From Angiostrongylus vasorum (Eukaryota > Nematoda > Chromadorea > Rhabditida > Metastrongylidae): a stretch of 64,000 bases of DNA. Below, piece by piece: positions 33,366-48,834 of the stretch (position 1 is the stretch's first letter; the number at the start of each line of letters is the position of its first letter). Under the pieces are notes generated by a model. That model was not told the DNA's origin and did no database searches. It was given only the letters and a program-made list of their open reading frames with translations. The stretch spans positions 1,975,001 through 2,039,000 of the forward strand of contig JADANN010000424.1 in NCBI GenBank assembly GCA_018806985.1, in the 5' to 3' direction. The translations under genes and the position numbers were made by a program.

Positions 33366-33654
33366 AAGTAGGAGAATATGGAGAAATCATACTCGCTAGT
33401 AGATTAACGAGAAAATCATATTTGCTAGTAGACATTCCGTGATCACGACCCTCTCTTTGTCAAGGTTTTTCTTTGATAAATAGTTCACTGGGCCAAATGC
33501 TGTCTCACTCCACCATTGTCAACATTCTCGAATTCTGAAGTCTTCAAAGAAAAATGTGTTGAATCCTATTACGAAACATAACGGAAAACCCACAAATATT
33601 CAGTGAGAATGGTAAAACACGAAACATATAGAGGAAATGTGGTCTAAAATTACT
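33366..33654. other. no supported gene
   Basis: Short direct repeat AATCATACTCGCTAGTAGA / AATCATATTTGCTAGTAGA at 33386-33433. Nothing else seen. Confidence 0.35.
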
Positions 33655-33790
33655 AAGCTAACATAAGGTTGATGTACAACTTTTATTCGGTTAACGTTTC
33701 GTCGTCTTTGCGTTCTTCAGAGCTGGATGTCAGAGCTGGAAAATGCGAAGTCGGCCGGAACGTTAGACAGTGTGGAATGAACACCATAAC
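33655..33790. mobile_element. fold-back PLE terminal repeats, subfamily 2, eroded
   Basis: Left arm in minus orientation (GCTAACATAAGGTTGATG, then AACGTTTCGTCGTC, TTCTTCAGAGCTGG). Right arm in plus orientation (GAGCTGG, CGGCCGGAACGTTAG). The spacer is only a few bases. Cores are eroded (the right arm has GGAA for GAAA). Confidence 0.45.
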
Positions 33791-34059
33791 AACTCTGCTC
33801 GTGTGCACTTTGACAGGAACACACTAAGTTTTCACTTCGCCGACAATAGTTTCTTGAACACCAAACCTCTATTTTTAAGAGCAATTGCTTTGGCATGACA
33901 TGAACTTATGTGTTTTCTTTTTTCTTAGGATTTCGTTCCATCAGAGTGAAATGAACGACTGGCTCTGCAAACTTTATAGCCACTTTACGATTAGGCATAT
34001 TGAGAACCTAAGACTCACCAGAATTACTGAAGAACGACACAAAATAACTTTCACTTTAA

Positions 34060-34155
34060 AAGGAAAAAAGTATGCAAATAATTCGTTGTAGGAGTAGACA
34101 GAAATGCAGGGAAATTCATACTTAGCATGGTTGCGGTGAGAATTCCGCCTGAGAT
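34060..34155 (-). pseudogene. receptor-like gene, copy 3, exon 3
   Basis: On the minus strand after GCTGCAG it reads ISGGILTATMLSMNFPAFLS then TPTTNYLHTF. The same exon is at 52629 (ICGGMFVATILTMNFFAFVS) and, with a local frame shift, at 5102. A TM segment. Its position between the 5' exons at 39154-38292 and the 3' exons at 24960 is consistent with one minus-strand gene. Confidence 0.55.
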
Positions 34156-34373
34156 CTGCAGCAATATTCTGGCAATTCTAACGATCAATTGTGGAAGAGA
34201 AAATCAACCCTTCCTATCAATATCCACCATTGTTCTATAATGAATCCAGGTGCTACTTGTTTTGCTAAGTTCTGTTCATGTATATTACTTGTTTTAACAA
34301 GTGTATTTCATTTATTAATATGATCTTATAAACTGATCTTCTTTAGCTGATGCGAGGACTGTATAGGTCTTCC

Positions 34374-37803
<3,430 letters not shown>

Positions 37804-37814
37804 TGTTGGGCGAT

Positions 37815-37850
37815 GGCTGACGTTTCGACGATTTCGCCTTCCTCAGAGCC
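37815..37850 (-). ncRNA. hammerhead ribozyme-like motif beside the array
   Basis: On the minus strand GGCU, core CUGAGGA, A, GGCG-AAAU-CGUC, GAAA, CGUC, AGCC. Stem I is a perfect GGCU/AGCC. Stem II contains one G-U. Immediately downstream in this sense comes the CAA array. Confidence 0.6.
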
Positions 37851-37920
37851 GTGATGTTACGAGTGAGTTGTGAAAGGAAGATCCACCTGTCCTATCCGCG
37901 ATGTTACGAGTGAGTCCCAC

Positions 37921-37958
37921 GGCTCTGAGGGAAGGCGAAAGTCGCCGAAACGTCAGCC
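37921..37958 (+). ncRNA. hammerhead-like motif with one inserted core base
   Basis: GGCU, CUGAGGGA (one extra G), A, GGCG-AAAGU-CGCC, GAAACGUC, AGCC. Both stems are perfect, but the inserted G should hamper the core. Mirror partner of 37815-37850. Confidence 0.45.
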
Positions 37959-38075
37959 ATCGGCTAACAACAACAACAGCAACAACAACAACAACAACAA
38001 CGATAATGATAACGAAGACCTATACCAACCTCTCATCAGCTAAAGAAGATCAGTTTATAAGACCATGTATTTCGT

Positions 38076-38291
38076 TTTTTCATTCGAGTTCGTTATATTT
38101 GTTTAATAGGAATTAGGGTGGAGGGCCTCTTCTGTCCTGCAAAATTTCTTCTTTTCTTTGTGGCTCTTTTGTTTCAATTTCCTTAGTTTTGGGGTGCAGT
38201 GGTACTAGGAAATTGATCTCAAATGAAATAGAAAAGCGTTGGCGGAGGTTTTTTTTACAGATAAATTCGGAGGATAGGGAAACTAAAAAAC
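38076..38291. other. intron 2 of receptor-like copy 3, distal part
   Basis: Follows the donor of exon 2 on the minus strand. No other feature seen. Confidence 0.3.
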
Positions 38292-39154
38292 CCGCCATAT
38301 GATGGTGCCTTCATTCCACCTCAGTCCGAACAGGGATATAAAGGAGCTCACGAAGACGTTGAAAGCTTGGAATAGACCTGCCACACAACTTCCTTACACC
38401 CTAAAACTATCTCCCATCTGTAAATGAGCACAATGAAATATCGGTAATATATTATTAATTGTATAGTACATGAGCCAACATAGCATGAATCACACTGTGG
38501 AAATCCCAGCACTTCTTGCATTCCATTCGTTTTCTGGCAGCTGCTGTTTAAAACCATCTTCAAACTTTTTTTGCAGGCGACTTCGATTGCTGCTTGACGA
38601 TTTTCGTTATGGTCATTAGTGCCGCTGAGTTCTAGTCGATTCGTTTTTCGCTGATATCCTGGCATAGCGATGCTAAGCGTTCCTCGTTGATTGGCGGAAG
38701 TGAGCTTGTCCGAGACAAATACGGTGCAAATTCACAGACCCCAGTGAGGATAAGAGGCTTGTTGGGTCTGGCACAGATTCGATTTACTTTATGGCAGGTT
38801 GGACCTTCCGCGTAATGAACAAGACCATTACCACTGCTCCACCCGCTTCTATTAATAACATGTGGAAAACTGAAACTGTGTGGCAAACAATGTTACCAAT
38901 TTCAAGACCAATTTCAGATCGCTTTCTACAACTATGCCGGGTGAGGGTTTTTTAGTGGGAAAGTGATTACACTTGGTAATTTGGCATCAAGATTTGCTTA
39001 GTAAGTGGGAAGCTGCACTTGAAAAATTTACCAGTATAAATGCAATGTGTACCAGAGATAAGAGTGAAGACATCGCTATCATCAGTGAATGGAAGGAAAT
39101 CGGCGCCTTAGGCGTCGACGGCGCATTCGGATCATCGGGAAGAAAGAACTCCAT
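38292..39154 (-). pseudogene. multi-pass membrane receptor-like gene, copy 3, 5' exons
   Basis: Exon 1 (39154-39032, 41 codons, start ATG) reads MEFFLPDDPNAPSTPKAP then a TM segment ending HIAFIL before GTAAAT. Exon 2 (38400-38292, after GTTTTAG) keeps both ends of the exon seen in copies 1 and 2 (KLCG; SLFGLRWNEGTIIWR) but is 109 bases long instead of 156. The loss of 47 bases removes a TM segment and shifts the frame. An R4 repeat (38505-38850) sits in the intron. This copy is a pseudogene on that evidence alone. Confidence 0.65.
38505..38850 (-). mobile_element. SINE-like repeat, family R4
   Basis: CATTCCATTCGTTTTCTGGC, GGAAGTGAGCTTGTCCGAG, CAGATTCGATTTACTTTATG. The tRNA-like head is at the right end. 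It lies inside intron 1 of receptor-like copy 3. Confidence 0.55.
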
Positions 39155-39954
39155 GATGGCACATATCTGTTGTTATTCATGACTTTTATAGTGAAAATCT
39201 CATCGTCAACAATTAGTGAAAAATGATCAAAGCCTTCCCTATTCAATAACAAAAAAAATATGCATCGGAAAGATTTTCCCAAGGGCATTGTTTAAATTCT
39301 ATTAGCATCTATTCTCAGCTATTCACACATCCTACATCTCTTGTAATAACTGGCAACCAGAAAGTGAAAACAGTCGGAATCATGATGGTGTCAAACTGAA
39401 TTTCCGGGAGACCACCAAGCAATCTACTTACTTTAACTCTGCGTCTAACAGCGTATAAGCTCTGAAATAGGTTTGCGATTTGAAGAACGTTATGTGTCCT
39501 GGTTCGTAATCCCAAAACAACGTTTTCCTCCCATCCATGCAGAAACGCTTTAGCTGACAGCCTCCAAGATTTCAGGGAGAATCGACTCCACTAACTTTAT
39601 ACGACATTCATATGGCAGCAAAATCATCAAGCAGCGGATGAAACAACACGCTAGGTGAAAGAAGACTTTTGTCGACGATGAATTCGAGGAAAACGAACCA
39701 AATTCTAGAAATGCTGGTATTCGGGCAGCAGCTACGATGACGGCTCATGTGAAATAGTAAGGACAAATCTTTTGTCCGCAGACGATAGAAGATCAGCAGA
39801 AATTTCTGTTGAGATAGAGGATTTCTACTCAATGCTTGATGCCCTCTCATGCGCAGTCGCTCATATGATTGTAAGGAGATCCTTGATCTCCCTACAGTGA
39901 CAATACAATATACAATATTACAATAGAGTGACAAAGACAATGTGTTTTACAAGA
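39155..39954. other. upstream of receptor-like copy 3
   Basis: No supported gene. Frames of up to 110 codons on the minus strand are not recognised. Confidence 0.3.
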
Positions 39955-40096
39955 TGCCGTTAGTGACTGGATTTCTCGGGATGTCAAACGTAATGCAGGA
40001 AGACCACCGATCCGATGGTCACGAAGAGCCTAGAAGAAAGACGCCCGTTCGAGTCACTCGACGATCAACGGAGCTACAGGTGATACAGGTGACACA
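39955..40096 (+). mobile_element. truncated RTE 3' end
   Basis: Matches the last part of the RTE elements (CGGGATGTCAAACG, GGAAGACCACCGATC, GAGTCACTCGACGATCAACG, CAGGTGATACAGGTGA) with an internal deletion of about 70 bases. Confidence 0.7.
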
Positions 40097-40634
40097 GTGC
40101 TAGCATAGACAGCGCTTTTGAATGTACTATGAAGAGGTGGTGCTAGTAAATCTTTTAAAATGAAGTTTAACACTAAAGAGCATTCACAATAACAAGACAT
40201 TACAGCGTTAAGAAATTTGATGCGAGGTAATGGTCAGATTGAAAATAATAACAGACTTTGTCGTAACGAAATCCAAAAACTACTAAGTAGTAAACATGAT
40301 TTACTGGCGCTGTTAATGTGTACCATTCTAAATTCTGTTTGTCTACCAAGAATTAAATCGTTGTTGAGTAATACTTTTTTTCTGGCAGTTAGCTTGCAAA
40401 ATAGTCTTAGGCTTGTTGAAGTGATGACCTCAATTCGTGAAGAAACCATTGATTTGCTTCGCAATTTCAGATTTGGAAATTGAGAGACCGCTAAAACCTA
40501 AACCTTCGCCAAGACATAGCCCAAAAAAGGGTTTGCGGAAGTAAAATTCACAAGATGATTCTTAGAACATCCTTTCCAAGATCTGGAACATAATGAAAGA
40601 AGAGATCTTTAACTACTTACTTTCCACTTACTTG
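40097..40634. other. no supported gene
   Basis: An 88-codon frame at 40217-40483 has no recognised content. Confidence 0.3.
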
Positions 40635-41030
40635 AATAGTTGGATGGCCCTTGTTCACTGGTTCTGCTGGCCTAAGCACATTCTTCATTTTTCGGAGTTT
40701 TGGTGGTTTGGCCATTGTGGTTGCTTGGTGTCTCGAAGTCAGCCCAGCTGTAGACTGCAGCAGGTCGTCACCACCACAGGCAGTCGCCGCGCTTGTGGAT
40801 CGGAGAGAAATTTGCCAGCATGCGACTAGTTTGATACCACAAAGGCGGTGTGTCATGGTAGTGGCTTGCTCTTAGCTGGGCTTGCTGATGGATATGTGAC
40901 TTCTCAGCTTAACCTTGCCGGAGGAATGAAACCTCCCGATGTGCATCGCAGCCCGACACCCAGCAACACCTCACAGCCACGATGAAGCCGTAGACCAATG
41001 GAATGAATAGGAGAAACTGCTTCTTGCAAA
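40635..41030 (+). repeat. dispersed repeat family R1
   Basis: Plus copy: GTCGTCACCACCACAGGCAG, CATGCGACTAGTTTGATACC, CCCGACACCCAGCAACACC, CACGATGAAGCCGTAGACCA. It ends just before the mariner, whose other side carries an inverted R1. Confidence 0.6.
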
Positions 41031-41060
41031 ACCACAGGTTTTCCGCAGGGATCAAAGCAA

Positions 41061-42288
41061 CAGGTTGTAACATATGGAATGTTCGATTTGATTGTTTTAA
41101 TATTTTGCTTTATTTTCTATCAAACAAAAACTTTGTCCTTAACTTTGTTCTAAATTCAAGTTCGATATATATTTTTTGAAACACAACGTTGATCTTTCCA
41201 TATTTAGCATTGGTTTTGTTTCAAGAATTATCATTTTAACATTTCTATAGGCTTTAACTTTAGTATGAATCAACGTGACATTCGTGTCATTTTTTTTGTA
41301 TGAGTGAAAGAGTAGACTTAATGCCGCGGCAGGAGCTCGGAAAAAACAGTGTAGCGTTTGGAAACGGTTTCGTTAACGACTGCATCATTCGTAGTTTACA
41401 CACAAAGGTTGAATCGGGGGACGGGAGCCTTGCAAACGAAGAGCGTGGTAAGCGAAAAATTACGGTTAGCAATAAGGCACTTCGTATTCCAGCGAGTAAA
41501 ATCCGCGTCAAATGGTCCGAGAACTTGCGACACTGTTTGGAGTCAATGCTATGGCCATTTCACATCACTTACAGTTGAATGGTAAAGTTAAAAAAAATAG
41601 ACGGTTGGGTTCCACACGAACTCAACGAAAAGCAGAAAACTCAATGTCTGGAAATTTGCAATTCGCTGTTCATTCGCAACGATAGAGATCCATTCCTAAC
41701 CGCATTATAACTTGCGATGAATTGTGGATAATCGTAGCTGTTCTGCATATTGGCTAGACTCCGAAGAGAACCCACGACACATGCCTAAACCGAGATAGCA
41801 TCGAAAGAAGACAATTTTTCCGTTTGGTGGTCAACGGCTGAAATAGTTCATGACAAATTGTTACGGCTCACCGAAATGATTACGTCAGAGGTATACTGTG
41901 CTGAAATCGAAGAAATGCATCAAAAACTACTCGTCAAGCGGCTGACATTGGTCAAAGGAAACGATATTGCTTCATGACAATGCAGAACCGCACGTTTCCC
42001 AAATGACATTAAGAAAGCTGAAAGAAACGCATTACGAAACCTTACTACAATCGCCTTACTCGCCAGATTTGTCGCCAATGGATTCTTATTTTTTAAGCAT
42101 CTGGGCCACTTTCTGATGGAAAAAAATCTTCAACAAGCAAATAACCGTTGAAAATACCTTTAAAGAACTCATCGGCACTAAAATCGACAATTTTCGTACT
42201 AATGGAATCATGAAACTTGTTTCTCGTTAGAAGAAATGTACTGATTCTAGTGGTGCTTATTTCTATTAATAAAAAATTAGTATGGTCC
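41061..42288 (+). mobile_element. mariner-type DNA transposon, dead
   Basis: Begins with CAGGTTGTAACATATGGAAT, a typical mariner terminal repeat. The right end (TTAGTATGG near 42285) seems to have lost its last bases. Translating across frames gives GWVPHELNEKQK, ITCDELWIIV with the first catalytic Asp, HDNAEPHVSQMTLRKLKE with the second, and YSPDLSPMDSYF with the third, so a D,D,D mariner triad can be followed. A plus-strand frame at 41300-41578 holds part of the N-terminal DNA-binding region. Stops and frameshifts are frequent. Confidence 0.85.
41300..42240 (+). pseudogene. mariner transposase, broken
   Basis: Cut-and-paste transposase remnant. The N-terminal region is at 41300-41578 (VESGDGSLANEERGKRK). 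The WVPHEL linker is at about 41605-41625, the catalytic Asp motifs at about 41709, 41975 and 42057-42085, and the C-terminal tail runs to about 42240. No frame longer than about 92 codons survives, so no active enzyme. Confidence 0.8.
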
Positions 42289-42600
42289 ACGCCTCAAAGC
42301 ATCCCAACGGTCTACCGCCTCATCGTGGCTGGGCCCCCCTCTGTGTCGGGGGAGCGAGGTACAGCGGAGTGATCCATCCCCGGCAGGGTCTCGCATGTTG
42401 AGAAAGAGCCTGGCGTTTCCATCAGGAAACTCACCTAATAATAAACCAATACCAGGATTCACCATAGTCCTGGTATCAAAGTCGTATGGTGGTAAATATC
42501 GCTCTGATCCACAAGGACAGCGACTGCCTGTGGTGGTAACGACCTGGGGCAGACTTTGGCCAAGCTCTCCTCGAGGCTCGAGGGAACTCAATGGCTAAGC
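42288..42600 (-). repeat. dispersed repeat family R1, inverted copy
   Basis: Complement of R1: CACGATGAGGCGGTAGACCG on the minus strand and GTCGTTACCACCACAGGCAG. It faces the plus copy at 40635-41030 across the mariner. Confidence 0.6.
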
Positions 42601-43432
42601 CGGCAAATCCACGGGGAACACAAATCATGCTGGAACCCACACAACCTAAAAAGACGGGATATCTGGTTATTCATGTATAGTAAATATGGGAAAAGATATG
42701 GTTCTTTGGAATTTAGATTTAAAATCAAACATTTCACACGTGCATCCAGATGGAACAATGGACTGTAAGGTTGTCGAGTTAATCGCTGACACTTCATCCT
42801 TAAAATGTAATGAAGCAAAATAAAACGCCTAGCACCAAGTATGGAGCTGTTGTTATCTCTCGTGTAACGGGCGTAACCTACCAGGCAACCTTCGCATTCG
42901 AGAGGGGCAAAGTGGGGTCACTTGTGTTCTCTGCGGATAAATACACGACCGCATAACAGTATTACGCACATTCCGTAATTTACACAAATTTTTCATCGCT
43001 GCTTTTTCATTTGTAATCTGTGGATGGAGTACCAAACGTAATCCGATATCAGGAGTGGCTCGTGAAAAGTTGTTCTTTGCACTTAACAATTCGCAAAAAA
43101 ATCTCCCGATAAGTCATTTTGCAACAAGAGACTATTGCGTTGAAGTATCTTCGTGGCACAAGCAATATGACCAGTAATGAGGAGCAGAAGTGGCTGTTCC
43201 AGAAACAAGAAGTCGACATTTAGGGAAAGCTTTTCGCCAAGGTTAGATCATCGAGGAGACTTCCTCAGAAATGACTAGTGTTCACAGGGTATGCGTTCAT
43301 CAATGCGATTCAACACGGTTTGTATTTCGAGACATTTGCCAAGCCTTATCACGTCATCATTTTATATTGATTTTTCAACATTTAACCGCAAAGCAAAACA
43401 CATATATACAAGACATATGCATATACCATTAA

Positions 43433-43711
43433 GGATAAAAAGGATAAAGCACTCGGCGTTGATCAATCCTTGAGAGATGCGCCATGCATTCGACTTCATT
43501 AAACACCGTTTGGAGGCGAGTGTACGCATATTTGGTCCTCACAATGACTCTCGGTAGCTTACCGATGTATCGTGCCAGTGCTACTATCCTCCCAGACAAG
43601 TCTGGTGCCAACTTGCGGAGCCCGGGGGATGGAGGGCTTGGTGGGTCATGGGCGCGGGGATCACGTGTGTCGCAGTGACGCCTCCAACAACTGCGCCACA
43701 CGAGCCCAAAG
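43433..43711 (-). mobile_element. SINE-like repeat, family R2
   Basis: Complete copy: minus-strand head GGCTCGTGTGGCGCAGTTG, body AGCTTACCGATGTATCGTGC on the plus strand, 3' end AAGGATAAAAAGGATAAAG. Present only in unit A of the duplication, so inserted after it. Confidence 0.65.
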
Positions 43712-44814
43712 TTAAAAACTCCGGACCGCAGCTGTCTGCGGTGGAAAAAAAATATAACTGAGATATAAAATAATTAATAAACACATACGTAAATAGCTAA
43801 GTAATAAATACAAACAATACATAGATATATAAAGTAAATATAACAAATAAATTAGCAGTAATAACTAATAACGGTAAGAATAGTAATAGCAATAAATAAC
43901 AACTTATAATTCTTGCCTACAATTAACAAACTCCGTAATGAAGATAATAGCATTGATGTACACAATATTACGTCTACTGAAACATTATAAACAACAACAT
44001 TGGCAACAATGGCTGCGTGTAGTGTTCACCTTTCCAGCACATAGAACAGAACATTTGGTACCGTATTTCTCTGTAATAGTCTTGTAACAACGAACCCATC
44101 ATCCTTGTTTTTTCGAAGCACTAGTGCCACCTTCTGGAACGGAATGGGAAGTCGACAATGTCGCAGCACTCCCTATCTCCAACTTAACACAAATAGACGT
44201 CAATCTTGGAGTCATTCAGCTTCATTACATGCATGCCCACATTATATATCGTCCTCTATGCTTTCATCGGCCATGTCGGAGTAATCAAACAGAAGAAGCG
44301 CTCTATGTATTTACAGGGTGTTTTTAAAAAAGAATATCGACAATGTGCTGCCATGTCATATACTGTGTTTACGAAAAAGCTGCCTCTGGTTGTAGCTCTC
44401 AACAATCTCTAGTTCCGGTGAATTTCAGGACTTAAACACCTTGATTTTCAGGTATATTCCTCAAGATTGATAGACAATGACTTTAATTTTTTCTGGTAGA
44501 ATACAGAAAACTACACCAATTCAGCGACAGTGCTATTTTTTTTGCACCTATTAACTGTTCTCCACATCCAATTCAGAGATACTAGAAAGCAGTTACCGCT
44601 TTTAACAAGCGTATCTCTGCTAATATTTAATAGACTTCATGAACTAAGCTAAGCTTTATCGGAATTTAAAAACCTTCCAACATGGCACATACTCTTGTTC
44701 GACGGCGATAAAAGCTGATATTTTAGGAAAGCTTTGACTTCAAGTATTTTTTCAAATAAAAATTACTAATTTTTTTTGTTATAAATTTGGAATCCAAATT
44801 CACATGCATGACGC

Positions 44815-45125
44815 TGTGGCAAACTTATCACATTTCATTCGTTTACTCGTATCCATTGTCTATCAAGGTCTTCAAACTTTCTTGGGTGTGGAGTTGATTG
44901 CTGCTTGAGGAATTTCCATTCGACACGAATGTTACTGAGTGGTGGATGGAGTCGATTCTCCCTGGAGTCTTGGAAAAGCCGTGATGATGACTTTTCACAT
45001 GGATTAGAGAGACCGAGGTTGTCCCAGAAAAAGTCTGTTGCCAATTTCCCAAATCTGAGGGACGACAGATTTGGCAGGCTGGAACGTACGCGTGAAGAAT
45101 GGGATCACTTCCACTGCACTACTCT
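44815..45125 (-). mobile_element. SINE-like repeat, family R4
   Basis: CATTTCATTCGTTTACTCG, CTCCCTGGAGTCTTGG, CCCAGAAAAAGTCTGTTGCC. It occupies the same place in unit A as 48835-49075 does in unit B, so it predates the duplication. Confidence 0.6.
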
Positions 45126-45130
45126 CCCTC

Positions 45131-45364
45131 TCTACTTAGATAAAAAGTACGTTTCAGAAACATTACCATATTTATTTAAAGTGAGAAAGCAATGTTTCAC
45201 TTACAAGACCGTTAAGTGATAAACTTCACAGGTCGTATAGTCACCAATATTTAACATATCTGAAGGTCATCAGAAGAAAGTTGTCGCCGCTTATAAAACG
45301 CATGAAAAAAATTTCTGACCAACACTTAATTTTGTTTTACTTCTCGTTGTCATGATGGCGGATC
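45131..45364. other. no supported gene
   Basis: Nothing recognised between duplication unit A and the PLE fragment. Confidence 0.35.
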
Positions 45365-45368
45365 TCAC

Positions 45369-45712
45369 TCACAGAGCGATCCCCAGCCCTGTTGTTACGA
45401 GGCTACGAGGAGCGTCCAAAGGTGGCGTAAAAGGAGTTAAAAACCAACCAAAAGCGATTTGGTGCTTCCTTGAGACGCAGGAAGATCCACGAGATAGACT
45501 CCACTTTTCTGCAGCGTCAGTTGAGACCACATGGTCTGTGTTTACGAAGATGTATTTATTCCTACGTGCGTGAGTGTGTTGCTGTTTTTTATCCGTTGGC
45601 CCGTCTACACAGCTAATGATAGGTCTAACCTTAAACAGTGATGCATCGGTAGACGCAAGGTCATCGCTGGATACTAGCTTATTAGTTTTTATAAACAAGT
45701 ACAAGACGGGAC
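45369..45712 (-). pseudogene. PLE reverse transcriptase fragment
   Basis: On the minus strand KCPVLYLFIKTNKLVSSDD, then KVRPIISCVDGPTDK, matching 14880-15030 of the plus-strand PLE, after which the sequence diverges. Part of the sequence to about 45850 may be the upstream end of the same fragment. No active-site motif is present. Confidence 0.65.
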
Positions 45713-46184
45713 ATTTTGGTAAGTCGACCTTAGGTAAGTGCAGCTATAAAGCTCGAAGTCGAAACTCCTTCCTGCAAGACCTCAGATCTTTTGCGAGGAT
45801 TAATGCTAAATTTATAGATCGGCAGACCACTGCCACTGCAATTGCATCTGCTAAATATACATTCAGATGGAAAAAAGGAATATCAAGCTTGTCGACTTAA
45901 TGGTTGCCACTTCCTCCTTAAAATGTAAGGGAGCAAAATATGACAAAAGGTCTCACATCAAAATAGTTAAGATTATATCTTCTGAGTAAACTACATAACC
46001 TAGCAGGCTACTTTGACATGCGAGAGGAGTAGATGGGGTGACTGGTTCTCATTAACACACGACAGTATGACAGTATTATGCGTATTTCGTGATTTACAGA
46101 AGTTTTTCACCGCTGTTTTTGTAATCTGTGGACAGAATACCAAACGCAATCTGATATCAGTAGTAGGTCGCGAAATCTTGTTCT

Positions 46185-46520
46185 GTGCGCTTAATGTTAA
46201 CTTTTTATTTACTGCCTATTACAATTTTTTTGCGGTAGGGTATTATGTATGATACAACCACAGCGATCTAGAGATATTTTCAAAACTCCGGATCACAGGT
46301 GTATGCGGTGGGGAACAAACGCGCTATTACCCTTTCCGGGGGGCTAACGCGTTCACCTGCACATCACGCGTGTCATTCGTTTCGCCCGTCTATAAGTTAG
46401 TTCTACCCACCAGTGCCATCAGCAATCACCCGTCAACGGGACTGATGTGAGGAGCCCAAATTGGCAATGAATCCAGTTAAGCTTAAGCTGCAGTCGAAAT
46501 CACAATGTTAACTTTTTTAT
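46185..46520 (-). mobile_element. SINE-like repeat, family R3
   Basis: ACTCCGGATCACAGGTGTAT, CTATTACCCTTTCCGGGGGG, CAGCAATCACCCGTCAACGG, AATGAATCCAGTTAAGCT. On its right, GTTAACTTTTTTATTTACTG repeats sequence found on its left, so the insertion carries a short flanking duplication of the R3 end. Confidence 0.6.
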
Positions 46521-47078
46521 TTACTGCCTATTACAAATTTTTTCGGCAGCGTGTTATGTGTGATGTGATATGCTCTTAAAAATTTGCGAAAAATGCCTCG
46601 TGCAAAGTCATTTTGCGATAAGAGTCTATTGCTGTTGAAGTGTCTGCGTGGCACAAACACTACGGCCGGTAACACTTAAGGAAAGCTTTTCGCTGTGATA
46701 AGAGGACGGTAAGATCATTGAAGGGACTACTTCAGAGCGGCATGGTGTTCACAGAGTGCGCGTTCATCAGTGGAATTCACCACAGTTTGTATTTCGAGAT
46801 ATTTATCAAGTCCCATCACATCATCTTTATCCTTTGTCACTTTATCGCTTCAAATTTATTTTTCAACACCCAACTCGCAATGCAAAACACATATACATGT
46901 CACATGCATGTATCCTACATGATATAACTTAGCAGTAATGACTAATAACGACAACAACAGTAGTAGCAATAAACAACATCGTGCAATTCTTGCCCACGAT
47001 CAGAAACGACGGTGGTCATTTAGAGATTGTTTATGCATACCTCGAAGCGCATACAGCATTTCCTAAGACTTACAACTC

Positions 47079-47712
47079 TCAACAGAAATCAACATGTTGA
47101 ACGGCTTAGCTCCAGAGCTGAGCAGAAAGAAACGAGCGGCTTGGGGAGCTTTCAAGAGCATCGAGGATGTAGTGAAGAGGACAAAGAACACCCGACTCTG
47201 TGGCCACCTTTTCAACTCAACGGTACTTCCTGCTCTAACGTATGCGCCAGAAACCTGGTCACTGCGTAAGCAGGATGAAAGATCACTCAGCGTTATTGAA
47301 CGCGCAGTCGAAAGGACGATGCTAGGAGTATCCTGTTTTACACAAGTAAGGGAAGGTATCCGAAGTTCTGAAACTGCGTCAACGATCAAAGACCAGAGAT
47401 CCCATCTTGTACGCCAAGCAGTCGAAGATAAGGTGGGCCGTATACGTAATGCGTATGAATGACAACCGATGGACAAGAGCCGTTAATGACTGATTCCTCG
47501 GGATGTTAAACGAGCTGCAGGATGACCACCGACTCGATGATCAGAGTTCTCCACGAAAAGCCTAGAAGAAAGATACGATGCTCAACGAGTTCCCAGAGCG
47601 AGCAGAACCTATTGGGCTACACTTGAACGCAACAAGGAAAAATGGAAGATTTACTGGCCACCGCTCGAGTCACTCGACGATCAACGGAACTGCAAGTGAT
47701 ACAGGTGATTTC
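47079..47712 (+). mobile_element. 5'-truncated RTE 3' end
   Basis: Encodes the C-terminal RTE part ([51 protein letters not shown]) and the 3' terminus GATACAGGTGATTTC. It sits in unit B of the duplication between anchors that are continuous in unit A. Confidence 0.8.
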
Positions 47713-48834
47713 TCCGTAGTAGTCTTATGACAACGAACCCATAATCCTCGTTTTTTTCGATGCACTAGTGCCACTCTCAGGAACGGAAAGGGATATCGAT
47801 AATGTCAGTGCACTCCTATATCCCATATAACACAAATAGATGTCTATATTAAAATCATTCACCTTCGTATTATGCATGCGCTCATTGGATATCCTTATGC
47901 CTTTCTCAGCCATGCCTGAGCAATCAGATAGAAGAAGATTTCTTTGTATTCAAAGGATGAGTGAAAAAAAGGTCTGTCTAGACCATGTAGAGACACATAC
48001 GTGTCACTTCTCAATCGTTTTAACGAATGAGAAGCTGCTGCCATCTAATAAACTGTGTTCACCAAAAGCTGCCTCTAGTTCTAACAACCCTTAATTTTGA
48101 CGAATATGAGGAAGAAAGCACATCGTGAACTGTGGACAGCATAATGTGTTTCTTCATGTCCTTCCGTTGGAACATCAGTGTCCCGCTGCCATTCTGCTGT
48201 GCTAACAATTGCGCACTATTCAGCTTCATTCACGACCAACTCCCAAGCGTCCAGTCACAACGGATCACCACAATCTTTCCGTTCAGCGCATCGGTTCTCG
48301 GCGTCCGAATGTCTTCAATGTCCCTATCGATTAGAGTTGATTAAATAACAAGCTGTTATTCGTCGTAAGCAAGGCAATCGGTGCTGTCAAGAGAGATTTA
48401 TGTGGGAGAGAGCAAAAACAGAATAACGAGGACGATAACCTCACAAGGGAAGTCCTTACATACCCGGTTCTTCGAGTATATTTCTCAAGATTGATAGACA
48501 ATGACCTTAATTCCTGTGACAAAATTTGTGGGGATCTCAGCCAACTCAGTGAGGATGCGATTTTTTTTGTACCTATTAATGTTCTCTACATCCAGTTCAT
48601 AGATACCAGAAAGCAGCTACCCCTTTCAACAAACATATCTCAGCTAATAATGAAAAAAGCGAAGACTATCGAAATTTAAAAACATTTGCCAACAAGACAC
48701 AAATTTTTTTGTTCGACACTTGTAAAAACTGTAAATTTCAAGGAAACCTTAATTTTAACTAAATCTAAGATAGAAATTTATTCATCTACTTTTAATTACA
48801 TGATCCCACATCACATGTACCACAATGTGCAGAT

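Larger units (their letters stand above)
42690..45130. repeat. segmental duplication, unit A
   Basis: Direct counterpart of 45860-49080. Colinear anchors: TTGTCGAGTTAATCGCTGAC (42775) with TTGTCGACTTAATGGTTGCC; GTATTACGCACATTCCGTAA; GTCATTTTGCAACAAGAG; CAAAGCAAAACACATATA; ACAACGAACCCATCATCC; AAGATTGATAGACAATGACT. Unit A has an R2 insertion (43433-43711) that unit B lacks. I see no gene in it. Confidence 0.7.
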
